Under the pieces are notes generated by a model. It did not search any database, was not told the DNA's origin, and was given only the letters and a program-made list of their open reading frames with translations. 64,000 nucleotides of DNA from Candidatus Poribacteria bacterium (GTDB taxonomy: Bacteria > Poribacteria > WGA-4E > WGA-3G), in assembly GCA_022820835.1 (NCBI GenBank), contig JAJEET010000125.1, positions 1-64,000 of the forward strand. The letters run 5' to 3'. Positions 57,998 through 64,000 of this stretch are shown here, in pieces (position 1 is the stretch's first letter; each line of letters begins with the position of its first letter). The translations under genes were made by a program, and so were the position numbers.

Positions 57998-58774
57998 TCA
58001 AAACACGCCTATGTTTTTTGTGAGTGTTAGCATCAGCTGTTTCTGGATCGCATCCGTCAAGAGTCCGATAGCGTGATTGTAGTCTCGGTTTGCTAATGTC
58101 TGATCCCCGAACTGTGCGTGGACCTGTGCTCGGCAGATGTATGCCCTTGCGAAACGTGGTTCGAGAGCGATCGCCTGATCTAGATCTGATAGTGCGGGTT
58201 TTAAACGGTCCTCATTGCCTCGGATAGCGAGTTGGAGATAAACGTTACCGCGTCCGTAATATGCCATCGCCGTGGGTTTTCGTTTAATCAGATCATCGTA
58301 ATCACCGAGTGCTTTTTGGACATCTCCGTGTTTGAAGTAGGTTTCTGCGCGTTTCTGTATAACAGAGTTGCTACGCCTCTGTTTCAGTGAAGCGGAGTAG
58401 TCTTGAATCGCGCGCTGCATGTCGCCTAACGATTGGTAGGCATCACCTCGGCTTGCGTATGCATCGGCTTGATACCTTTTGAGTTTTAATGTTTCGGTGT
58501 AATCTGCGATAGCGGGTTCGTACTGTTGAGAACGGTAGTAGGCGAGTCCGCGTTTCACATAGGCTTCGGCATATCTCGGTTCAATTTCAATCGCGCGTGT
58601 AAACGCCTCTATTGCCTGTGGGAGTTCCCATGATCTAAGCGATGCGGTTCCCTCTTGAGCGTGTATCTGTGCTTGCCGATCGACGCCTTTAATCGCGTCC
58701 CACGTTACAAAGCGAGAGGCGAGAAGGATGGTGAGGATCAGGAGCGGGGTCATAATGTAAATGAGTGGTCGCAT
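57998..58774 (-). CDS. Membrane-anchored TPR protein
   Basis: 258 residues. One N-terminal membrane anchor (YIMTPLLILTILLASRFV), then about six TPR units, for example AIEAFTRAIEIEPRYAEAY, AIADYTETLKLKRYQADAY and ALSDLDQAIALEPRFARAY. TPR proteins act as scaffolds. It is the last gene of the five-gene msrP-to-TPR operon, 10 bases behind the metallophosphoesterase. Confidence 0.82.
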   Translation of the reverse strand: MRPLIYIMTPLLILTILLASRFVTWDAIKGVDRQAQIHAQEGTASLRSWELPQAIEAFTRAIEIEPRYAEAYVKRGLAYYRSQQYEPAIADYTETLKLKRYQADAYASRGDAYQSLGDMQRAIQDYSASLKQRRSNSVIQKRAETYFKHGDVQKALGDYDDLIKRKPTAMAYYGRGNVYLQLAIRGNEDRLKPALSDLDQAIALEPRFARAYICRAQVHAQFGDQTLANRDYNHAIGLLTDAIQKQLMLTLTKNIGVF

Positions 58775-58784
58775 GATGTGACTT

Positions 58785-59783
58785 TTAATCTATTTGCGGG
58801 TTTTCTGTCTTGTCGTAAAGGTGATGAATATTGACCCCTAACTTTAGGGTGTGTACGGACGGATATGTTTCTGCCAAATCAATTTCAATATAGGTTGGTA
58901 CGCCGGGTGACCCACTGTAGCCTGTTGAAAAGATGAGTTGTTTATCTCCAAATGTGGCGATACCGTCTCTGACATTTTTGGCAGGAAAGTATTGAATCGG
59001 GGTGTGTCCAACGATAAGAAGGTTGGCGTGGATGGCTTTGAGAAATTTATCAATATGTTTTAAGGTATATCCGCCGCTGGACGCGATAGCAGGACGATGC
59101 CAGAGAATTTCGTCGAGAGTTTTCGGACTTGGATCAATAAGGTCTGTGAGGTTCATGATAGAACGCGGTGGACCGGCGTGTATACCGACGAAACCGTTTT
59201 CTGCGATGACAACAGTTGGCAGGTTCATAAGGAATTCATAGTGTGTGTCTGTCATCCGCTCAATGAAATTGAACTGTTCATAGTAGGAGCCGAGTGGACT
59301 GTTGTACAATGAACGGATAAATTGATCCCTGTTTTGTGTTGTCATTCCTTGTCTCTTGAGCATTGCATAAGCATCTGCGGCGGCAAATTCGTGGTTTCCT
59401 CGGATATAGATCAGTCTGTCGCCTTTGTCGCCGAGTTGTCTTCGGAGTTCTATGACCGTGTCAATGATTTGTGTATCGCCGTAAGGCGGATGCCTCGGTT
59501 CGTCAGGTTTGTAGTCAACGGCATCCCCGAGTATCAACCCGTAAACGTCTTCACCTGCTTGGATCCGGGGGACGAGGTTTGTGAGTCGCAGCCACTGGTT
59601 GAAATCGTCCCAATCTGCATGCAGGTCGGAAACGATATAAATGGTGCCGTGGTCAGGTAGCATAACGACATGTCCGTCGCGTGTAAGTTTGCCTGGGTGC
59701 TGCGATATTTGTTTAGGGGCTGCTATCGCTACGGAAACGAAGCAGATAAGGCAGACAGCAGCGTAAATAATAGAGGTGTTCAT
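58785..59783 (-). CDS. Secreted calcineurin-like metallophosphoesterase
   Basis: 332 residues with a signal peptide (IIYAAVCLICFVSVAIA). The dimetal motifs are complete: YIVSDLHADWDD, LILGDAVDY, YIRGNHEFA, a His in GFVGIHAG, and IVGHTPIQYF. It resembles serine/threonine protein phosphatase-like and ApaH-like enzymes, but the export signal puts it in the periplasm, so it may remove phosphate from extracellular nucleotides or proteins. It starts four bases after the protease gene. Confidence 0.85.
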   Translation of the reverse strand: MNTSIIYAAVCLICFVSVAIAAPKQISQHPGKLTRDGHVVMLPDHGTIYIVSDLHADWDDFNQWLRLTNLVPRIQAGEDVYGLILGDAVDYKPDEPRHPPYGDTQIIDTVIELRRQLGDKGDRLIYIRGNHEFAAADAYAMLKRQGMTTQNRDQFIRSLYNSPLGSYYEQFNFIERMTDTHYEFLMNLPTVVIAENGFVGIHAGPPRSIMNLTDLIDPSPKTLDEILWHRPAIASSGGYTLKHIDKFLKAIHANLLIVGHTPIQYFPAKNVRDGIATFGDKQLIFSTGYSGSPGVPTYIEIDLAETYPSVHTLKLGVNIHHLYDKTENPQID

Positions 59784-59787
59784 CGTG

Positions 59788-60696
59788 CTAAGTCCTAAAA
59801 AATGCGTCTACGGTTTCTTCCTGTTGTGCGAGTTTGTTGAGATGTCGCTGCCTGCGGTTCCGAGAGACGAGGTAGCCGAGGAGTGCGAGTCCACCGAGTC
59901 CGCCCCACAAAAAGTAGTCGTTAGAGAAAAGAGATGCCCATCGGTAGCGCTCTGATAATGATTCACGCCAGAGCGTATCATAAGTGACAAGGTCCCATCC
60001 GATTACGGTTTCAAAAGCAGTCTCGAAATTGTTACCTGCTTGGAGTTCTGCGATAATCGCGAATAGTCCGTCTCTACCTTTGAGTTCAACCAGCCAGCGC
60101 AGTGCGTCTTGGCTTTGTGCGTACGCCAAATCCGCGCCAACTTGCGAAGATGGGAAACCTCTTGTCAGTTCTTGAAGTGGTAGGATAGACTTCGAGAAAA
60201 TATGCTTTAGTAAGGTCTCGTGTCGGCTTGGCACCCATTCTTCAGAGAGATAGATGGCGATGCCTTCTATAAACCATAACGGGATTTCTTTGACGGCTTT
60301 GCGAGTACACTGCCCAAAGAGGACGTGTGCAATCTCGTGGCGGAGGACTTGCGTTAGTTGGAGTTTTGCGAGAGCGATGTGTTTTGGGTTTTGAATAACG
60401 ATGCGCCGACTCAACGGAAAGGCACATCCAACCGCCCAATCCTGAATCGGGGCATGAACGGAAGCCTGAAAATCCTCTTGTGTGTCGCAGACCCAGATGT
60501 CAATTATTCCTGTCGAAATATGGTTTGTTAGTTCTGGCAGTTCGGCATAGAAGTCTTCTGCACTTTGAAGAATAGACGTTGGATCCACCGTGCCGTTTCG
60601 ATAATAGACTCGAAAGTGCGTACTTTCTACTGATTCCCACGTGGCAGACACTGAAAATATGGGCAGCAGTAAGAGAAGAAAAACAAAGATTTTCAT
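59788..60696 (-). CDS. Membrane-anchored gluzincin metalloprotease (peptidase MA-like)
   Basis: 302 residues: signal peptide (FVLLLLPIFSVSA), a peptidase domain with the zinc motif HEIAHVLF and the downstream Glu of WFIEGIAIYLSEE, and a C-terminal transmembrane helix (YFLWGGLGGLALLGYLVS) with a short basic cytoplasmic tail. Similar to peptidase MA-family or SprT-like exported proteases. The active site faces the periplasm. Preceded by a serpin gene (10 bases) and followed by a phosphoesterase (4 bases). Confidence 0.85.
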   Translation of the reverse strand: MKIFVFLLLLLPIFSVSATWESVESTHFRVYYRNGTVDPTSILQSAEDFYAELPELTNHISTGIIDIWVCDTQEDFQASVHAPIQDWAVGCAFPLSRRIVIQNPKHIALAKLQLTQVLRHEIAHVLFGQCTRKAVKEIPLWFIEGIAIYLSEEWVPSRHETLLKHIFSKSILPLQELTRGFPSSQVGADLAYAQSQDALRWLVELKGRDGLFAIIAELQAGNNFETAFETVIGWDLVTYDTLWRESLSERYRWASLFSNDYFLWGGLGGLALLGYLVSRNRRQRHLNKLAQQEETVDAFFRT

Positions 60697-60706
60697 AGGT
60701 TACGAT

Positions 60707-61969
60707 CTAAGGGTCCACAACAGTCCCCATAAATAGGATAGTCTCTGTCTCGTTGTCACGAATCGCGAAGAAGAACGGACGGTTTGCAATAAATTCTGGG
60801 GGGGCACTGGTTGCGCGAATCCCGATACTGGTTACCGCTGCGGCTTCGGAACCCTCTTCATTAACTTCGATAACGGCTTTATGAAGCACTTCGCCGATAT
60901 ACAGGTTTTTGCCTAACCTATCCAAATCTGCCATCCGACTGAAATCTGCTAACCCTGCTGCAAACGCAATCTCCATACCGAGAGATTGCAGTGGATTATT
61001 AAGCGTTTTTTCATATTCCAACTTGAATTTGGGTATGCTCAGGAATATCTCTTGTTCGCGAAACTGCGATATCCGATTTTCCCAATTCTCGGTGTTTAAA
61101 CCCTCTAAAAAGGCGTTGAGGTCAGATTCGCGGTACGGAAGGAAGACGTACATGCTCATCCGTCCGTCGCCGTAAGGGATGCTAATCGCTTGAAACTTCT
61201 CTTCATAATTTTCATAGTACGGGTAGTCCCCCGACCGCGTCATCATCGGTACCTGTTTTTCACCACCGGTTGCGAGATGGAAAGTTCCGTCCCGTGTGTG
61301 TGCTGGGTCGAATTCTGTCTGCCAGGTCCCTTTAAAATAGATGGCGTTAATCAGAAATAGCACCAAGTCGGCGTTGATTTCATCAAGGATTTTCGGGATT
61401 TTGCCGTTCGTGTTGGTATTTACCCACTGATTAATTGTGATTAAAGTGTTTGGATCCATGAAGTCGAGTGTTGCGATCTCCGCGCCGAAGTATTCAGTGT
61501 TTCGTTGGAGAAAATCCTGTTTGAACGGAACACCTTGGCGTGCCCAGAGTGAGTTGGCTATCGTGAGTGTCACTTTTGGGTCAGACGTTTGAAGCGCGCC
61601 TCGCAACCCCGCGTAACCGACGTTAATCGATTCGGCGTCAAGACCTTGGAGGTGCATCGTGTTGGTCATCGCCTGCTCGGTTTCGCCTGCGGCACCGTTC
61701 AACGCCATGGCTAAGGCGATGGAAACACTCAACGGCGAGATGAAGATATTTTTATTTTCCTCTGTCTGACGAATTTCGTTGAATAGGTCAAAGCCGAATC
61801 GTGTATTGGCTGTCACGACGTTTGTATCAATGGAGACAGGTTCAGGTTCGTTTTGCCTGTCGTCAGGGAGAAGCGCAGATAGATTGTTACACCCTGTGCA
61901 TAATATCAGTAGTGAAACCAGACCTATCACGTATAGAAAAGTTTCCGCAGCTGTCTGTTTTTTTTTCAT
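60707..61969 (-). CDS. Serpin lipoprotein (serine protease inhibitor)
   Basis: 420 residues with AAGGA upstream. Lipoprotein signal LLILCTGC-N, so it is tethered to a membrane. The serpin fold is complete: FDLFNEIRQTEENKNIFISP, LFLINAIYFKGTW, and the C-terminal NRPFFFAIRDNET and LFMGTVVDP. The hinge EGSEAAAVT matches the pattern of inhibitory serpins. Alignment by the conserved hinge and PPE gives P1-P1' as Thr-Ser, with Arg at P3, which suggests elastase- or subtilisin-like targets. In the middle of an operon with msrP and a gluzincin protease; the serpin does not inhibit metalloproteases in general. Confidence 0.93.
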   Translation of the reverse strand: MKKKQTAAETFLYVIGLVSLLILCTGCNNLSALLPDDRQNEPEPVSIDTNVVTANTRFGFDLFNEIRQTEENKNIFISPLSVSIALAMALNGAAGETEQAMTNTMHLQGLDAESINVGYAGLRGALQTSDPKVTLTIANSLWARQGVPFKQDFLQRNTEYFGAEIATLDFMDPNTLITINQWVNTNTNGKIPKILDEINADLVLFLINAIYFKGTWQTEFDPAHTRDGTFHLATGGEKQVPMMTRSGDYPYYENYEEKFQAISIPYGDGRMSMYVFLPYRESDLNAFLEGLNTENWENRISQFREQEIFLSIPKFKLEYEKTLNNPLQSLGMEIAFAAGLADFSRMADLDRLGKNLYIGEVLHKAVIEVNEEGSEAAAVTSIGIRATSAPPEFIANRPFFFAIRDNETETILFMGTVVDP

Positions 61970-61977
61970 GTTTTTCC

Positions 61978-62940
61978 TTATTTGTAGAGGTGTGCGACAG
62001 ACGCTCCGTAGCCGTTGTAAATCAGCGTCGGGAGTCTCTCTCCGGTTCCGATCATCCGTTCACGGGCTTGTGACCATCGTGGGTGTGGGACATTCGGGTT
62101 CACGTTTGCTTCAAAACCATACTCTCTTGGGAGAATTGTGTTCCAGAAGGTGCGCGGTTTTTTGTCCGTTAGTTCAATACTAACGATGGATTTGATACTT
62201 TTAAAGCCGTACTTCCAAGGCACGATGAGTCGGATAGGTGCGCCGTGTTGCGGTGGTAAAATGTGTCCATAGATACCGACGGTGAGTAACGTCAGATCGT
62301 TCATCGCTTCGGCGAGTGTAAGTCCTTCATAATAGGGCCACGGGAGTCGGAAATCGTTTTGTTGCGGTGCCATCTCCGGATCCAAAAATGTGACCATACG
62401 GACATATTTGGCTTCGGCTTTCGGCTGCACTCTCTCAAGCAACGCTTTCATCGGGAAACCGACCCAAGGTACGACCATTGCCCACGCTTCGACACAACGG
62501 AACCGATAAATCCGCTCTTCAATCGGCATCTGTTTGATGAGATCATCTACATCTAAGGTCATCGGTTTTTCGACGAGTCCTGAGACTTCGATTTCCCAAG
62601 GTCGCGTTTTAAATTTTTCGACTCGTTTCCAAACAGTGCTTTTAGAAGTCGTGAATTCGTAATAATTGTTGTAGGTAGCGGCGACGATTTCGTCGGTCAT
62701 CTGTCTTTCGACAGTGAAGTTTTCATTTTTTTTCGCGTCAAGCGTTTGCGAACGGAAGGGTTCTAACTGTTTCTCAAGCGCGCTGCTTTGCGCGCAGGCG
62801 TTTGTGCTGGAAAACAACAAAGCGCCGACACTCCCTAATCCCAAATTTTTGATAAATTTCCGACGGTTAATATAGTCTGATTCAGGGGTTACCTGATTTT
62901 CGGGGATCTCCCATCCTTTTGGAATCTTGATATATGCCAT
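61978..62940 (-). CDS. msrP: Protein-methionine-sulfoxide reductase catalytic subunit (molybdenum)
   Basis: 320 residues from ATG 62940 (GGAGG upstream). A Tat-type signal (RRKFIKNLGLGSVGALLF) exports the folded enzyme. The molybdopterin domain has the Mo-binding Cys in FRCVEAWAMVVPWVGFP, and the sulfite oxidase-like PPQHGAPIRLIVPWKYGFKSIK and RIKVWR-like C-terminal strands. MsrP reduces oxidised methionines in periplasmic proteins, with electrons from the haem membrane protein MsrQ. msrQ is not found here, so the electron donor is unknown. First gene of the operon with serpin, protease, phosphoesterase and TPR genes. Confidence 0.92.
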   Translation of the reverse strand: MAYIKIPKGWEIPENQVTPESDYINRRKFIKNLGLGSVGALLFSSTNACAQSSALEKQLEPFRSQTLDAKKNENFTVERQMTDEIVAATYNNYYEFTTSKSTVWKRVEKFKTRPWEIEVSGLVEKPMTLDVDDLIKQMPIEERIYRFRCVEAWAMVVPWVGFPMKALLERVQPKAEAKYVRMVTFLDPEMAPQQNDFRLPWPYYEGLTLAEAMNDLTLLTVGIYGHILPPQHGAPIRLIVPWKYGFKSIKSIVSIELTDKKPRTFWNTILPREYGFEANVNPNVPHPRWSQARERMIGTGERLPTLIYNGYGASVAHLYK

Positions 62941-62991
62941 GATATTGCCTCCGTTACTGTTGTCGTAGAAAGTGGAGCGCGACACCTCAGA

Positions 62992-63019
62992 ATATTAGTT
63001 TTAGTATGCGATTTGTCAA
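62992..63019 (-). promoter_or_regulatory. Promoter of the msrP operon
   Basis: Minus strand TTGACA (63014-63019), 16-base spacer, TAATAT (62992-62997), about 45 bases before the msrP start. Confidence 0.65.
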
Positions 63020-63123
63020 TAGTATATATTATTTCGCGTTAAAAGACAACCTAAGTTCTAAATTTACCGGTACACCCAACGAACCTGTACACGTGAGCTT
63101 GAAAATAAAAATTGAAGCGTCCT

Positions 63124-63354
63124 GTAGGTTGGGTTGAACGGAAACCTCCTAAAAATCGCACACAGCACAGCGTTTTCAAGGAAACAGAGACACCTGAAAT
63201 CACCAAAACCGAGTGAAACCCAACGCATCATGAGACCCACACCGCCTCGGATGTTGGGTTTCGCTAAACTTATCTACCTCAACGGGTGATTCAAGAACAG
63301 AAGGCTGTGTATAGCGAAAATGCACCTATGGTTTTACCGCTCAACCCAACCTAC
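63124..63354. repeat. Nested palindromic dispersed repeat
   Basis: The outer arms GTAGGTTGGGTTGA (63124-63137) and TCAACCCAACCTAC (63341-63354) are perfect inverted repeats of 14 bases; the inner arms GAAACCCAAC (63215-63224) and GTTGGGTTTC (63253-63262) are perfect inverted repeats of 10. A partial relative is at 33398-33425. It looks like a non-coding mobile or fold-back element that carries a second copy of itself inside. Confidence 0.65.
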
Positions 63355-63557
63355 AAGAATCCATCTCTTTTATCAAACTCGCGTTATAAACATTTCGCCC
63401 TTACAGGGCTGGGCATCGCTGCATCAACGTTTATTTTTCTGTGAGTTGCGTTTGTGACTATAATGCGAAGAAAACACGCAAAATGCGGTGGAAACAGCGC
63501 GTGCTTTGGACAGAAGTTGTCCAAAGTTTAGTATAAATACCTCTGGGGTTAAATTAT

Positions 63558-63586
63558 TTGCTTTTTTTGTAAAAGTACCGTATAAT
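63558..63586 (+). promoter_or_regulatory. Orphan promoter-like site
   Basis: TTGCTT (63558-63563), 17-base spacer, TATAAT (63581-63586). No open frame begins on this strand for the remaining 400 bases. A non-coding RNA or a gene beyond the window is possible. Confidence 0.4.
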
Positions 63587-63659
63587 ATATTCAGTTGGAT
63601 ATAGTTTTATAATCCAATATTGAAATAAAATGAAAATTGGCTAATTATAACCCAAGTTG

Positions 63660-63845
63660 CTACGAACACATTTTGGGGTTTTTGGCAATGTAATGCAAGG
63701 AATGGATTTCGTCTGTTCCGAGACGAAATCCGGTATTTCCGCGTATTTCAACACCGAAACCTGAAAATCGAATGTCCGGCGAACAAAAATGCAAAGTAGA
63801 CGTATCCATACTAACATTACCAAAACGACTTTCCCCGCGCATCAA
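63660..63845 (-). pseudogene. Possible C-terminal remnant of a formylglycine-generating-enzyme-like protein
   Basis: A 61-codon frame reads MMRGESRFGN, then CSPDIRFSGFG and NTGFRLG. The order RG(G)S...R...P(D)...GFRL is the usual end of the FGE-sulfatase/SUMF1 domain. The normal RGGSW is changed to RGESR, the N-terminal part is missing, and no ribosome site is seen. It is probably decayed DNA; chance similarity is possible. Confidence 0.3.
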
Positions 63846-64000
63846 CCAGACGCTGTGCGCTGCTTTTGTGGTTGTTCGTTGCTTCCGCGTATTATTAACG
63901 CAGGGTTAACTATGCTATCTGCATGGTTAACACCCCCCCCCCCGCTTAACATTAACTAAGTATTATATTTCACAAGATAGTATAGCCTTCAGGGTCGCTC

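Larger units (their letters stand above)
63020..64000. other. Non-coding end of the window
   Basis: About 1 kb without a complete gene. It holds nested palindromic repeats (63124-63354), an orphan promoter (63558-63586), a perfect hairpin (63704-63731), a possible minus-strand gene remnant (63660-63845) and an 11-C run (63933-63943). Confidence 0.5.

Overview
The window looks like chromosomal DNA of a Gram-negative bacterium of roughly 45-48 % G+C, most like Candidatus Poribacteria or a neighbouring uncultured lineage. This placement is inferred from the mix of LamG secreted proteins, a Hanks-type kinase, a microcompartment fragment, a serpin, ExbB/ExbD genes, an outer-membrane barrel and many short palindromic intergenic repeats. 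No rRNA, tRNA, CRISPR array, complete insertion sequence or prophage was seen.

0-6.2 kb is accessory: the 3' part of a DNA methyltransferase fused to an HNH nuclease, two small membrane coiled-coil proteins, a LamG protein, and a three-gene cassette (DUF3419/BtaA-like SAM aminocarboxypropyl transferase, haem-oxygenase-like diiron protein, GNAT acyltransferase) that resembles a small undescribed biosynthetic pathway. A YwqK/MORN protein and a truncated secreted-protein gene follow. 6.3-10 kb holds a rhodanese and a pterin operon: a tandem-fused PTPS, GTP cyclohydrolase I and an SDR reductase, which together match tetrahydrobiopterin synthesis. 10-12.8 kb has two CNNM/CorC-type membrane proteins on the minus strand.

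13-20.5 kb carries an aldolase, then a tight operon of Ser/Thr kinase, HpaI aldolase, iolC, iolD and a zinc-ribbon protein (inositol catabolism), then rlmB. 20.5-28 kb is radC followed by a signalling island: STAS proteins, universal stress protein, PAS histidine kinase, response regulators, a SpoIIE-type phosphatase and an RsbW-like kinase, i.e. a partner-switching network. A sigma factor and another STAS gene lie at 36.5-37.9 kb. 28-40 kb is mostly housekeeping: ribosomal protein S1 with unusual acidic and repetitive tails, metK-ahcY, a PfkB kinase, lpdA and a gamma-glutamyltransferase. gltB fills 40.2-44.7 kb.

44.7-63 kb is all on the minus strand and concerns the envelope: an ExbB with an extra periplasmic domain plus two ExbD, a 1132-residue outer-membrane lipoprotein with EF-hand-like loops, a Wzz/GumC-type chain-length protein, small secreted proteins, a secreted Ser/Arg-rich protein, a mini microcompartment locus (flavoprotein, PduL, BMC-H) and a five-gene operon (msrP, serpin, gluzincin protease, metallophosphoesterase, TPR). 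The last kilobase is non-coding, with nested palindromes and an orphan promoter.

The strongest candidates for something new are the PTPS fusion whose two halves have lost complementary catalytic residues, the DUF3419-diiron-GNAT cassette, the compact BMC locus whose PduL has an extra cysteine cluster, and the serpin/protease/MsrP envelope operon.
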